47,315 bases of DNA, taken from Coriobacteriia bacterium (GTDB taxonomy: Bacteria; Actinomycetota; Coriobacteriia; Coriobacteriales; UMGS124). This document shows positions 1 to 9,016 of this stretch, in pieces. Each line of letters starts with the position of its first letter. Within the stretch, counting starts at the first letter, position 1. The stretch spans positions 1 to 47,315 of the forward strand of contig JAGZEG010000018.1 in NCBI GenBank assembly GCA_018368455.1, given 5' to 3'. Under the pieces are notes generated by a model. The model was not told the origin of the DNA, ran no database searches, and was given only the letters and a program-made list of their open reading frames with translations. A program made the translations under genes and the position numbers.

Positions 1-30
1 GTGGCGCCTCCCCCAGATTGTGCTACCTGC

Positions 31-130
31 GGCGTTGGGCCGGGGCTTACGTAGCGTTTAGTACGCTACGCCCCGGCCCGCCTTGCATCTGGGGCACCGC
101 GACCCCTCCTTCGGGGGTGCTCCGTCTGCG
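31..130. repeat. Double-hairpin intergenic repeat, isolated copy
   Basis: The first hairpin has outer arms at 37-45 (GGGCCGGGG) and 71-79 (CCCCGGCCC) and inner arms CGTAGCG/CGCTACG (50-56 and 64-70), with a small asymmetric bulge. It is followed by the shared linker CCTTGCATCTGGGGCACCG and a second hairpin (about 91-123). The same architecture occurs four times at 34621-35050, with different stem sequences that still pair. The sequence on to 270 is GC-rich, with no convincing gene. Confidence 0.7.
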
Positions 131-214
131 GCGTTGCATCGCGCCGACCCCCCTCGCCTCGTTGCTCCAGGCATGCGATACATCTCGCGCGGAATTGGGG
201 ATAAGAGCGGCTGT

Positions 215-226
215 ATGCACGTGCAT
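215..226. promoter_or_regulatory. Perfect 12-bp palindrome upstream of the FAD dehydrogenase
   Basis: ATGCACGTGCAT is its own reverse complement and lies 45 bp before the start of the flavoprotein gene. It could be an operator. No matching copy was noticed elsewhere, so the assignment is weak. Confidence 0.25.
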
Positions 227-270
227 GCCGCGCACCGAACCCGGGCGCGAGCTCGCGATGGGAGGCCGCC

Positions 271-1779
271 ATGGGGTGCGACGACACGCAGACAACAGCC
301 GCTTCGACCGACGCGCGCCGGAGGGGGGCAGCCATTCCCTCCTCGACGGACGTGCTCATCGTCGGCGCCGGCCCTGCGGGCATCTTCTGCGCGCTCGGCC
401 TGCTCGCTGCGGGTGACGCGCGCCACATCACGCTCGTCGAGCGCGGCCTGCCTGTCGAGAGCCGCACCTGCCCCAAGTCGCGCCTCGGCAGCTGCGTTGG
501 CTGCGACCCCTGCCGCATCACGGCGGGCTTCTCCGGAGCGGGCGCCTTCTCCGACGGAAAGCTCTCGCTGTCGAGTGAGGTTGGCGGCGACCTGCCCGAA
601 CTGATCGGCGCCGATGCCGCCCAGGCGACGATCGATCGCGTCGATGACATCTACCTGCGTTTCGGCGCCGACCCCCACGTTGCTGGCGTCGGCCATGCGC
701 GCGAGATCGCCGACATTCGCCTGCGCGCCATCCAGGCGGGCCTCAAGCTCGTCGACTGCCCCATCCGTCACCTCGGCACGGAGTGTGCGCGCCAGATCTA
801 CGAGCGCATCGAGCACCATCTCGAAGACGCCGGCGTCGAGCTCCTGTTCTCGACGGACTGCCTCGACCTTGCGTTCGAGGACGGCAGCTGCGTCGGTGCC
901 TACCTCGCACCCCACGTTGCCGTGGGCAAGAGCTCCACGCCCACGCTCGTACGCGCGGCGGAGGTCGTCGTCGCCACGGGACGCTCCGGTGCCGACTGGC
1001 TCGAGCGCCTGTGTGAGGACCACGGCATAGCCCACGAGCCGGGCCCCGTCGACGTTGGCGTGCGCGTTGAGGTGCGCAACGAGGTCATGGACGAGGTCAA
1101 CAACGTCCTCTACGAGTCAAAGCTCATCGGCTACCCGAAGCCGTTTAAGGACAAGGTCCGCACGTTCTGCCAGAACCCGGGCGGCATCGTCGCCCAGGAG
1201 ACGTACGACGACGGACTGGCGGTCGTGAACGGTCACTCATATAAGGACGAGGCACTTCGCTCGGCGAACACAAACCTCGCCATCCTGTGCTCGCTGCACT
1301 TCCGCGCCCCGTTCGACCAGCCCATCGCCTACGCGCGCAAGGTGGGCGAGCTTGCGAACATGCTCGGCGCCGGCAGCCTGCTCGTGCAGCGCCTTGGCGA
1401 CATCCTCGACGGCAAGCGCACGTGGCCGGCGGAGCTCGCGCGCTCGAACGTGCGCCCCACGCTGCCCGACGCCCAGGCCGGCGATATCACGGCTGCCCTG
1501 CCTTACCGCGCCATGAGCGACATCCTCGGCTTCATCCTCGCCGTCGACACGGTCGTGCCGGGCTTTGCTGCGCCTGAGACGCTGCTGTATGCCCCCGAGC
1601 TCAAGTTCTATTCCAACCGCGTCGCCATGGACGCCGAGCTGCGCACGCCCGTGCCTCACCTCACGTGTCTGGGAGACTCGTCGGGGTGGACGCGCGGCCT
1701 CATGATGGCCAGCGTCATGGGTCTGCGTGCGGGCGAGCGGCTCGCGGCGGAGGCGAGCGATGACGCTGGTCATGCGTAG
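271..1779 (+). CDS. FAD-dependent dehydrogenase (NAD(P)/FAD oxidoreductase, COG2509-like)
   Basis: A 502-residue soluble flavoprotein. A Rossmann dinucleotide-binding motif VGAGPAGIFCALGL lies near residue 31, and the C-terminal FAD-contact segment LMMASVMGLRAGERLA is typical of this family. A cysteine-rich stretch (CPKSRLGSCVGCDPC) follows the FAD motif. The length and the internal SGAGAFSDGKLSLS motif fit the uncharacterised FAD-dependent dehydrogenases found across anaerobes; the substrate is unknown. The ATG at 271 follows GGAGG at a suitable distance. The first ~25 residues are low-complexity and precede the Rossmann fold. It is alone, with a 255-nt gap to prfA. Confidence 0.8.
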   Translation: MGCDDTQTTAASTDARRRGAAIPSSTDVLIVGAGPAGIFCALGLLAAGDARHITLVERGLPVESRTCPKSRLGSCVGCDPCRITAGFSGAGAFSDGKLSLSSEVGGDLPELIGADAAQATIDRVDDIYLRFGADPHVAGVGHAREIADIRLRAIQAGLKLVDCPIRHLGTECARQIYERIEHHLEDAGVELLFSTDCLDLAFEDGSCVGAYLAPHVAVGKSSTPTLVRAAEVVVATGRSGADWLERLCEDHGIAHEPGPVDVGVRVEVRNEVMDEVNNVLYESKLIGYPKPFKDKVRTFCQNPGGIVAQETYDDGLAVVNGHSYKDEALRSANTNLAILCSLHFRAPFDQPIAYARKVGELANMLGAGSLLVQRLGDILDGKRTWPAELARSNVRPTLPDAQAGDITAALPYRAMSDILGFILAVDTVVPGFAAPETLLYAPELKFYSNRVAMDAELRTPVPHLTCLGDSSGWTRGLMMASVMGLRAGERLAAEASDDAGHA

Positions 1780-2034
1780 CTAACTCAATACACCATCTAT
1801 AGCCTGCAGTTTTTCTTTGCAATGCACACGCCGCTGCCCTGCGCGTCACCATTGTGAGGCGTCTCCACATGTCCGTGGTAACATATGCCTCCGCGAGCGA
1901 CGGGAGAGCCCGTCCGGCGTGATCTGCCAACCTATGCACCTGCACGTGAAGCAAGCCTCGCGCAAGCCGTCGATCTGACGCGCTGCCGGGGTTGGGCGGG
2001 TCGGTGCCACATACCAGTGAAGGAGCGCACACCC

Positions 2035-3102
2035 ATGCGCGACAAGCTCGAACGGCTCATCGCCGCATACTCGGAGCTCGAGAAGAAGCTCTCCGACCCC
2101 GCCGTGGTCAGCGACCCCAAGGAGTACGCGCGCCTTGCCAAGGAGCACTCCAGCCAGGCGGAGCTCGTCAAGAAGGCCCGCGCCTATGTCGGCGCTCTCG
2201 ACGACATCGATACCGCGCGCGAGATGCTGCGCGAGGAGAGCGATCCCGAGTCCAAGGCCATGCTCCAGGAGGAGATCAACGCCAACGAGGCGCTGCTCCC
2301 GGGCCTGGAGGAAGAGATCAAGATCATGCTCATCCCCGGCGATCCCAACGATGAGAAGAACACCATCGTCGAGATCCGCGCGGGCGTCGGCGGCGACGAG
2401 GCCGCCATCTTTGCCGGCGACCTGTACGCCATGTACCGCCGCCTGGCCGACCGTCGTGGCTGGAAGATCGAGCCCATCGGTGCCAGCCCCTCGGATGCCG
2501 GCGGCTTCAAGACCATCGAGTTCAAGGTTACGGGCGACAAGGTCTACTCCATCATGAAGTTCGAGGCTGGCGTGCATCGCGTGCAGCGCGTGCCTAAGAC
2601 CGAGAGCCAGGGCCGCATTCAGACATCGACGGCTACGGTGGCCGTCATGCCGGAGGCCGACGAGATCGACGTCCAGATCGACCCGTCCGACCTGCGCATC
2701 GACACGTATTGCGCTTCGGGCCCCGGTGGCCAGTGCGTCAACACGACGTACTCTGCTGTGCGCATCACGCACCTGCCGACGAACACGGTCGTGCAGTCGC
2801 AGGACCAGCGCTCACAGATCCAGAACCGCGAGGTGTGCATGCAGGTGCTGCGCGCTCGCCTCTACGAGATGGAGCTCGAGCGTCAGCAGGCAGAGCTTGG
2901 TGCTGAGCGCCTCGCACAGATTGGCCATGGCAACCGCGCCGAGAAGATTCGCACGTACAACCAGCCGCAGGACCGCGTTACCGACCACCGCATCGGCTTC
3001 AACTCCACGTATTCGGGCGTTCTCCTGGCGGAGAGCCTCGACGACGTGACCGATGCGCTCGCAGCCGCCGATCGCGCAGATCGACTGGCTGCTGCCGTAT
3101 AA
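2035..3102 (+). CDS. prfA: Peptide chain release factor 1
   Basis: RF1 recognises UAA and UAG and triggers peptidyl-tRNA hydrolysis. The 355-residue length is normal. The catalytic GGQ is at residues 231-233 in GPGGQCVNTTYSAVRITHLPT, and the codon-recognition PxT tripeptide is PKT (187-189), which marks RF1 rather than RF2 (SPF). The N-terminus is the usual coiled-coil domain. The ATG at 2035 has an AAGGAG site upstream; the reading frame stays open 50 codons further upstream without family similarity. prmC, which methylates the GGQ glutamine, lies one gene downstream. Confidence 0.97.
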   Translation: MRDKLERLIAAYSELEKKLSDPAVVSDPKEYARLAKEHSSQAELVKKARAYVGALDDIDTAREMLREESDPESKAMLQEEINANEALLPGLEEEIKIMLIPGDPNDEKNTIVEIRAGVGGDEAAIFAGDLYAMYRRLADRRGWKIEPIGASPSDAGGFKTIEFKVTGDKVYSIMKFEAGVHRVQRVPKTESQGRIQTSTATVAVMPEADEIDVQIDPSDLRIDTYCASGPGGQCVNTTYSAVRITHLPTNTVVQSQDQRSQIQNREVCMQVLRARLYEMELERQQAELGAERLAQIGHGNRAEKIRTYNQPQDRVTDHRIGFNSTYSGVLLAESLDDVTDALAAADRADRLAAAV

Positions 3103-3116
3103 GCGATGAGGCGCGA

Positions 3117-3154
3117 GGCGCCGCCCGGACGAGCTCGGTAGTCCCGGCGGCGCC
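3117..3154 (+). terminator. Strong GC hairpin after prfA (attenuator or terminator)
   Basis: Arms 3117-3130 and 3141-3154 pair over 14 positions with one mismatch, around a 10-nt loop. No clear T-run follows, so it may partly terminate or stabilise the prfA transcript rather than end it. Confidence 0.45.
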
Positions 3155-3183
3155 CGTTGTCTCGAAAGGAGGGGCATCCGCTG

Positions 3184-4659
3184 ATGGAGAAGTCCCCCGT
3201 GAGGCCTCGACCGTGGGCCCGTGGCGCGTTTGCGCTGATCGCCTGCGCGCTGTTGTGCTGCGCTGTTGCGCTTGCGTCGCTGGCTCCTGCCTCCGCGTTG
3301 GCTGAGGAGGACCCGGCATCGGCTGGCTTCGTCACGGTGAGCGGCGCCCAGGGCGTCGACGAAGCTGCGACGTACGCCACGTTTGAAGACGCCGCCTCGG
3401 CCCTGACGGCTTCCCCCGCAGTTGCGGAGGGCGCCACGTCCGTCACGCTCGTCGTGCACGGCTCCGTGACGCTTGCGTCGCCCGTGTCGTTGGGCGCGCC
3501 TGCGGGTGCGTTGACCGTCGGCATCGTGTCGGGCGACGACGCGGCACAGATCGTGACGTCTTCAGGCGCCGATGCCTCTCTGACGACGCCTGCGTGCTCG
3601 CTCGTTGTGAGTGGCGTCTCGTTCGTCGGACCCGTGGGGCTGAGCTCGGCAGCGGATCTTTCCATCGACGGCTGCTCGTTCTCGTCGACGCTGACGAGCA
3701 GCGTGGCGGGCGTTGCTTCCGTGTGTGCCAACGAGTTTTCGACGGCGACTGGCGATGCTCGCGCTCTTGCCATAACGCTGGCATCCGAGGGATCCTCGCT
3801 GACGTTCAGCGCTAACGGGGTGTATGGCTACGGAGCCGGCCTGATGGTTTCGCTGGCTGAGAGCGCCGCCCACCCCTCTCTGTCCGTGACGGGAAACTCG
3901 TTCTCTCTGGGTGGCAGCGCCGCCGTGCAGCCGGTCCTGCGCATCGCCGGTTCTCCCTGGTCGCCTTCCACGGTGACGTTCGACGGCAACGACGTGACGT
4001 CTGCCACGTGCCTCATCTTGCTCGACGCGAGCTTCGGCATCGAGAATCCCCAGTACGCCTTCGACGAGACGCTTTCGCGTGGCATTTGCCTGACGGAGGC
4101 CACGCTTGACGCTCCCGGCATTGCCGGCGTGTTTGAGCTCGTGGGTCGCGGCTCGGGCGATGGCGCCGCGAACAGCGCTGTGCTCCAGGCCGACGCGTCT
4201 GCCCTGGGCGCAAACGCTGCCGCTGCCGATATCGCGGCACAGGCGTCTGCTCTGCTGGTGCCCAATGAGGATGCACCTGCCGCGTCGGAAAAGGCCGTCA
4301 CCGGCGATGAGCCGGTCGCAGCCGCAGACGCTACCGTAGCAGGTGTCGAAACGGCTGTTCCTGCGGCCACGTCCGCTGCATTCATCGTGACCTACGACGC
4401 TAACGGCGCCTCAGCGGGTGTCGCACCTGAAGCGGTCAGTGTCAACGCCGGCATGCAGGCGTCCGTGGCGACGGCGGGCTCGCTTGTGAACGCGGGCTAT
4501 GAGTTCCGCGGCTGGAACACAGCCGCCGACGGATCGGGTCTGTTCTATGCGGTCGGCCAGGTCTTTGTACCTTCGTCCGACGTGACGCTATACGCGCAGT
4601 GGGTGCCGACGGGCACGGTTGCCACGGTGAGCGTGACGAGCGCCGCCCTGGGGGCGTAG
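3184..4659 (+). CDS. Secreted beta-helix protein with C-terminal InlB-like repeat
   Basis: A 491-residue predicted exported protein of unknown function. It starts with a charged n-region and a hydrophobic stretch (GAFALIACALLCCAVALASLA), ending in ASALAEED, a plausible signal peptidase site. The middle is Ala/Ser/Thr-rich with imperfect repeats in a right-handed beta-helix style (SLVVSGVSFVG, DLSIDGCSF). The C-terminus holds one InlB/Flg_new-type module: FIVTYDANGAS, then GYEFRGWNTAADGSG, then VTLYAQW. No LPXTG or membrane anchor follows, so it is probably released or held non-covalently. The ATG at 3184 follows AAAGGAGG; a TTG 27 nt upstream is less likely. It sits between prfA and prmC, 7 nt before the latter. 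Confidence 0.75.
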   Translation: MEKSPVRPRPWARGAFALIACALLCCAVALASLAPASALAEEDPASAGFVTVSGAQGVDEAATYATFEDAASALTASPAVAEGATSVTLVVHGSVTLASPVSLGAPAGALTVGIVSGDDAAQIVTSSGADASLTTPACSLVVSGVSFVGPVGLSSAADLSIDGCSFSSTLTSSVAGVASVCANEFSTATGDARALAITLASEGSSLTFSANGVYGYGAGLMVSLAESAAHPSLSVTGNSFSLGGSAAVQPVLRIAGSPWSPSTVTFDGNDVTSATCLILLDASFGIENPQYAFDETLSRGICLTEATLDAPGIAGVFELVGRGSGDGAANSAVLQADASALGANAAAADIAAQASALLVPNEDAPAASEKAVTGDEPVAAADATVAGVETAVPAATSAAFIVTYDANGASAGVAPEAVSVNAGMQASVATAGSLVNAGYEFRGWNTAADGSGLFYAVGQVFVPSSDVTLYAQWVPTGTVATVSVTSAALGA

Positions 4660-4666
4660 CGGACGC

Positions 4667-5644
4667 ATGGTAGCGGCAGATGCTTCGAACGGGGAGCGCA
4701 AGCTCTGGACGGTGTGCTCCGCTCTCGAGTGGACGCGTGACTTTCTGACGCGCCGTGGTGACGAGCACCCGCGCCTATCGGCGGAATGGCTGCTCTGTGC
4801 CGCGACAGGCCTGTCGCGCGTCGACCTCTACGTTAACTACGATCGCCCGCTCGACGCCGCCGAGCTTTCGACGCTGCACGACGGCGTTGCCCGGCGTGGC
4901 CGGGGTGAGCCGCTGCAGTACGTCACGGGCGAGGTGGGCTTCCGTCATATCGTGCTCAAGTGCGCGCCGGGCGTGCTCATCCCGCGGCCCGAGACGGAGA
5001 TCCTCGTCGACGAGGTGCTGTCCTACCTCAACGAACGTGTAGCTCAGGCCGACGTGCCTGCGGGACCGCCGGCGCCGCTGCGCGTGCTGGAGGTCGGCAC
5101 GGGGACGGGGTGCATATCGCTGTCCATCGCGGGGGAGTGCCCGGCCGCGCGCGTCGTTGCCACGGACATCTCTCCGACGGCCGTCGAACTCGCGACGCGC
5201 AATCGCGACGCTCTTGGGCTGGCCGGCAGTGTCGACATCGTGCAGGCCGATCTCGCGACGGGCGTCGCTGGTGCCGATGACGGTGCGTTTGACGTGCTCG
5301 TCTCCAATCCCCCGTACATCCCGTCTGCCCAGATGGCCCTGCTGCCGCGCGAGGTTGGCGGCTTCGAGCCGGCGCTCGCGCTTGACGGCGGCCCCGACGG
5401 GCTCGACGTGTTCCGCCGCCTCGTCGACCTCGGTACGCGTGCCCTGCGTCCCGGCGGCCTGCTCGCCTGCGAGCTGCACGAGGACACGCTCGTGGCGGCA
5501 AGCGAGCTGCCCGGCGTGCGCGCCGGATATCGCGACGTGCGCATCGTGCGCGATCTGACGGGTCGCGACCGCATCCTGTGCGCCGTCCGCGCAGGCGATG
5601 CTCCTGACCCGAGGACGGCGATCGAGGGGGAGGTCGAGCTCTGA
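4667..5644 (+). CDS. prmC: Release factor glutamine N5-methyltransferase
   Basis: PrmC (HemK) methylates the glutamine of the release factor GGQ motif using S-adenosylmethionine. The 325-residue protein has the SAM-binding motif LEVGTGTGCISLSIA and the substrate-glutamine motif NPPY at residues 214-217 (VSNPPYIPS). The N-terminal helical domain is present (PLQYVTGEVGFRHI). The C-terminus runs slightly past the usual fold. The stop overlaps the tsaC start (TGATG at 5642-5646), implying translational coupling. No strong ribosome binding site precedes the ATG, consistent with coupling to the gene upstream. Confidence 0.95.
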   Translation: MVAADASNGERKLWTVCSALEWTRDFLTRRGDEHPRLSAEWLLCAATGLSRVDLYVNYDRPLDAAELSTLHDGVARRGRGEPLQYVTGEVGFRHIVLKCAPGVLIPRPETEILVDEVLSYLNERVAQADVPAGPPAPLRVLEVGTGTGCISLSIAGECPAARVVATDISPTAVELATRNRDALGLAGSVDIVQADLATGVAGADDGAFDVLVSNPPYIPSAQMALLPREVGGFEPALALDGGPDGLDVFRRLVDLGTRALRPGGLLACELHEDTLVAASELPGVRAGYRDVRIVRDLTGRDRILCAVRAGDAPDPRTAIEGEVEL

Positions 5645-6291
5645 TGGGGCGGGTCCTACGCGTGAGTTGGGACGAGCCCGAGCCCTCCGTCATAGCGGAC
5701 GCTGCAGATGCCCTGCGCTCGGGCGGTGTCGCTGTCGTTCCCACCGACACGGTCTACGGCGTAGCGCAGTCCGTCGGTGCGAACCCCGACGGCGCCGCGG
5801 GCCTATTCGCTCTCAAGCGCCGCCCGCATGACAAGGCCATCCCCTGGCTCGTCGCCGACGCCTCCGCCCTCGGCGTCTATGGAACAGACGTCCCTGCCTA
5901 TGCCCGTGCCCTCGCGCGTGAGCTGTGGCCAGGGGGACTCACACTTGTCGTGCGTGCTTCCGATGCGGTGCCCCCGGCCTATCTCGGCCCTGACGGCACA
6001 ATTGCCCTGCGTATGCCTGCCGCTCCGCCCGTCGTCGCGCTGTCTTGCGAGCTTGGATGCCCGCTTGCCACGACGAGCGCCAACACGAGCGGCGTGCCTG
6101 CCGTCGACGCGTTCTCGGAGCTTGAGGCGCGCATCGTCGAGGGCGCTGCCGTTGCGCTCGACGATGCAAAGCCGCATCACGGTACGCAGGCGTCGACAGT
6201 CGTCGTCTGTACGGACGCGCACGCCCCCGGCATAGCGCGCGAGGGCGCCATACCTGCGGCGCAGATCATGGAGATCGTCGCCGCGTCCTAG
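5644..6291 (+). CDS. tsaC: Threonylcarbamoyl-AMP synthase (TsaC/Sua5/YrdC)
   Basis: It makes threonylcarbamoyl-AMP from threonine, bicarbonate and ATP for the t6A37 modification of ANN-decoding tRNAs. The 215 residues cover a single YrdC domain: GGVAVVPTDTVYGVAQ (substrate and nucleotide pocket), LKRRPHDKAIPWLV and the LGCPLATTSANTSG motif. The extra Sua5 C-terminal domain is absent. The ATG overlaps the prmC stop. The prfA-prmC-tsaC cluster is a widespread translation-quality operon. Confidence 0.93.
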   Translation: MGRVLRVSWDEPEPSVIADAADALRSGGVAVVPTDTVYGVAQSVGANPDGAAGLFALKRRPHDKAIPWLVADASALGVYGTDVPAYARALARELWPGGLTLVVRASDAVPPAYLGPDGTIALRMPAAPPVVALSCELGCPLATTSANTSGVPAVDAFSELEARIVEGAAVALDDAKPHHGTQASTVVVCTDAHAPGIAREGAIPAAQIMEIVAAS

Positions 6292-6369
6292 CGACGAGGC
6301 TTGCGCGGCACCTGCGGGTTAGAATGGCTCGTAACTGCGGATTCGCACGCCATTGAGAGGGGTCCTACC

Positions 6370-6927
6370 ATGCGCATCGCCATCGCCTCCGACCACGCCG
6401 GCTTCGAGCAGAAGCAGCAGCTCGTGCCGTTCCTTAAGGAGCTAGGCAACGAGGTGATCGATCTGGGCCCCGAAGACGCTGAGCGCGTCGACTACCCCGA
6501 CTACGCAGTCAAGGTTGCGCATGCTGTCGCACAGGGCGAGGCCGATCGCGGCGTGCTCGTGTGTGGCACGGGCATCGGCATGGCACTCGCGGCCGACAAG
6601 GTGCGCGGCATCCGCGCCTCGAGCATCACGAGCCCCGAGTTCGCTGATCTCGCGCGCCGTCACAACGACCTGAACGTCATCACGCTGTCCGGCCGCTTCG
6701 TGAGCCTCGAGGAGAACAAGCGCATCCTCAAGGTCTTCCTCGTCAGTGAGTTCGAGGGCGGCCGTCACGCCCAGCGCGTCGCGAAGATCATGGCGCTTGA
6801 CGTTGCCGAGAAGCTTACGTCCGCTCCGCAGGCGCCTCACGTGACGCCCGTGCGCTCGACGCTCGCTGAGAGCATCGACGCCAAGCTCGACGCGAAGTTC
6901 GGCCCGGCCGATCCCAGCGCCAACTAG
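6370..6927 (+). CDS. rpiB: Ribose-5-phosphate isomerase B
   Basis: It interconverts ribose 5-phosphate and ribulose 5-phosphate. The 185-residue RpiB/LacAB-family protein opens with MRIAIASDHAGFE, carries the catalytic cysteine C65 in VLVCGTGIGMALAADK, and has the NVITLSGRFV segment. The C-terminus is about 30 residues longer than typical and ends in a charged tail. The ATG at 6370 was chosen because the family begins exactly there and GAGAGGGG precedes it. tsaC ends 78 nt upstream. Confidence 0.92.
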   Translation: MRIAIASDHAGFEQKQQLVPFLKELGNEVIDLGPEDAERVDYPDYAVKVAHAVAQGEADRGVLVCGTGIGMALAADKVRGIRASSITSPEFADLARRHNDLNVITLSGRFVSLEENKRILKVFLVSEFEGGRHAQRVAKIMALDVAEKLTSAPQAPHVTPVRSTLAESIDAKLDAKFGPADPSAN

Positions 6928-6932
6928 CCGTC

Positions 6933-7511
6933 GTGGACGCCACCCAGGGCCACATCCCAGAAGCGACGCCAGCGTGCGCGCAGGTGCCGGGGCACGGTGC
7001 CTGCGCACGTCCTAGCTGGGATGACTACTTCATGCAGATCGCGCACGTCGTCGCCACACGATCGACGTGCGTTCGTCGCCACGTGGGTGCCGTGCTCGTC
7101 TACGACAAGCGCATCCTGGCGACGGGCTACAACGGTGTGCCGTCGGGTATCGAGCACTGTGACGTGCGTGGTTGCCTACGCGAGCAGCTCGGCATCCCCT
7201 CAGGCGTGCAGCACGAGCTGTGCCGGGGGCTGCACGCCGAGCAGAACGCTCTTGTCCAGGCTGCGCGACACGGTGGCATTGCCTCGGACGGTGCGACGCT
7301 CTACTGCACGGCGCATCCGTGCGTCCAGTGTACGAAGATGCTCATCAACGCTGGCGTGCGCCGCATCGTGTTTGGCGAGTCCTACCCCGACGAGCTCAGC
7401 TGCGCCCTGCTCGAGGAAGCCGGGGTGGACGTCGTGCACTACGACAAGGCGTCGCAGGGGGCACTCGCAGCCCAGCTCCCGGTGCTTGCTCCCGAGCTTC
7501 ACCCCCTCTAA
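6933..7511 (+). CDS. dCMP deaminase family protein (ComEB-like)
   Basis: A zinc-dependent cytidine/deoxycytidylate deaminase fold of 192 residues. It converts dCMP to dUMP, feeding dTMP synthesis, in the family's best known members. Zinc and catalytic motifs are visible: HAEQNA (His ligand and proton-shuttling Glu) and TAHPCVQCTKMLINAG (two Cys ligands). The conserved start RPSWDDYFMQIA begins near residue 27, so either the GTG at 6933 gives an N-terminal extension or translation starts at the later GTG near 6984. It is 5 nt after rpiB and probably in the same operon. Confidence 0.85.
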   Translation: MDATQGHIPEATPACAQVPGHGACARPSWDDYFMQIAHVVATRSTCVRRHVGAVLVYDKRILATGYNGVPSGIEHCDVRGCLREQLGIPSGVQHELCRGLHAEQNALVQAARHGGIASDGATLYCTAHPCVQCTKMLINAGVRRIVFGESYPDELSCALLEEAGVDVVHYDKASQGALAAQLPVLAPELHPL

Positions 7512-7596
7512 CCTGGGCATTTTATCTGATTGTACGACGCGTGTAAGACGCCGCTGCCGGGTGAAATGGGCGCTTTTGCGGGGATTGTGAAGTTTG

Positions 7597-7626
7597 TCGA
7601 CAGTCTGTCGGGACGATGAGTATATT
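7597..7626 (+). promoter_or_regulatory. Candidate sigma-70 promoter of the atp operon
   Basis: A -35-like TCGACA (7597-7602) and a -10-like TATATT (7621-7626) are separated by 18 bp in the 242-nt gap before the first ATP synthase gene. This is the most AT-rich part of the gap. Confidence 0.4.
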
Positions 7627-7753
7627 CTTCAGTGTGTGCGTTGAAACGGTGGCCGGCGATAGGTACCATACATCAGGCTGCCGCTGCGCCACGGCGGGAT
7701 TTGTTTGCTCGCACGAGGTGCGGAGCGCGTAGGAGAGGGTGTGAGCTGCGGTA

Positions 7754-8053
7754 ATGGAAGGTGAAGTGCTTCCCATCGTCGCTGGGGCCCTCTGTGGGGC
7801 GGCAGGCGGTGCACCGTATCTGGTCGCATTCGCCTACGCAAAGCGCGCGCATGGGCTCAGTGTTCTGCCGGCTCTTGTTGCTGTGGGAGCGTCGGTTTTG
7901 ATCGTGGCGGTGTCGCTGCTTGGCGCGTATGTACTTGCGCGCTCTGCGATGGCCCCATTCACGATCGCGTTCGTTGCGTTGTTCTTCGTTATGGTTATCA
8001 TCGGTGCGGTGTGGTTCCTGAAGAAGCCGCGTCCTGACGTGAGGAGCAAGTAG
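7754..8053 (+). CDS. Small membrane protein at the AtpI position
   Basis: A 99-residue protein with three predicted membrane helices (about residues 8-28, 39-62 and 66-88) and a basic C-terminus. It sits 2 nt before atpB, where many atp operons encode AtpI, a helper of c-ring assembly, or a similar small protein. Sequence similarity to AtpI is too weak to assert by eye, so the assignment rests on position and topology. The gene would be co-translated with atpB. Confidence 0.6.
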   Translation: MEGEVLPIVAGALCGAAGGAPYLVAFAYAKRAHGLSVLPALVAVGASVLIVAVSLLGAYVLARSAMAPFTIAFVALFFVMVIIGAVWFLKKPRPDVRSK

Positions 8054-8055
8054 AC

Positions 8056-8850
8056 ATGGAAGCCTTGGCAAACCTGCCGCAGGAGATCGACCACCTCGTC
8101 TCGGAGTTCTTCGCTCCAGCGATGTACGGCAACGAGATCTTCGGCCTCACCCAGTACATCTTCTGGATGCTGGTCGCTGTCGTCCTGCTCCTCATCATCA
8201 TCTTCGCCGCCAAGAGGCGCGTCTCCCTCGTTCCCAAGGGCCGCTTCGTGAACGCCATTGAGTTTGCGGTCGAGTTCGTGCGCAACGACGTTGTCATGGC
8301 CACGATCGGCCCCAAGGGCGCCAAGCACGTGCCCTTCCTGCTCTCGCTGTTCTTCTTCATCGCCATCTGCAACATCGTGGGTATCATCCCCGGCTGCAAG
8401 CCTGGCACGGGCACGATCGGCGTCACAGCGGCCCTGGCCACCGTCTCGTTCGTGTACTTCATCCGCGTCTCCATCCAGAACCTCGGCGTGGGTGGCTACA
8501 TCAAGTCGCTGGCCCCCAAGGGCGTTGTTGCGCCGCTGGCCGTCTTCGTCGGCATTCTCGAGGCATTCTCGACGATCATCCGTCTTGTTTCTCTCGCCAT
8601 CCGACTGTTCGCCAACATGTTCGCCGGCCACGTCGTCATGGGCACGTTCGCTCTCATGACGTCGCTGTGCATCATGCCGATGCTCATGGACTTTACGATG
8701 GGCACGCTCGCCGGCGCCCTGCCCTCCATCGTGTGGATGGTCATCCTCATCCTCATCTATGCCATCGAGATGGCGGTTGCCGTCATCCAGGCCTACGTCT
8801 TCACGATCCTGAGCACGGTCTACATCCAGCTCGCTGAGTCCGAGCACTAA
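8056..8850 (+). CDS. atpB: ATP synthase F0 subunit a
   Basis: The integral stator subunit that forms the proton half-channels against the c-ring. It has 264 residues, with five to six hydrophobic helices. The essential-arginine helix is recognisable as STIIRLVSLAIRLFANMFAGH. The C-terminal helix AVAVIQAYVFTILSTVYIQLAE is typical. GAGGAG lies about 10 nt before the ATG. Confidence 0.96.
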   Translation: MEALANLPQEIDHLVSEFFAPAMYGNEIFGLTQYIFWMLVAVVLLLIIIFAAKRRVSLVPKGRFVNAIEFAVEFVRNDVVMATIGPKGAKHVPFLLSLFFFIAICNIVGIIPGCKPGTGTIGVTAALATVSFVYFIRVSIQNLGVGGYIKSLAPKGVVAPLAVFVGILEAFSTIIRLVSLAIRLFANMFAGHVVMGTFALMTSLCIMPMLMDFTMGTLAGALPSIVWMVILILIYAIEMAVAVIQAYVFTILSTVYIQLAESEH

Positions 8851-9016
8851 GGTTTGAGGCAAGCCTGAGGGTTGCGAAAGCAGCTCAACGGCAAGACGGC
8901 GTCCACGGGCGCCACAGTGTTGGTCATTGCGGCCGTCGCGGCCGATGACATAGGCAATGCGTGTTCTATTGGAAAAGCTCGGCAAAGAGGTCGGGCACCT
9001 GTTCTGAGGAGGAACA

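Noticed and set aside
4667..7511. Arginine- and proline-rich overlapping frames in the prmC-rpiB region
   Set aside because: They are out-of-frame shadows of well-supported genes, with no initiation signals.
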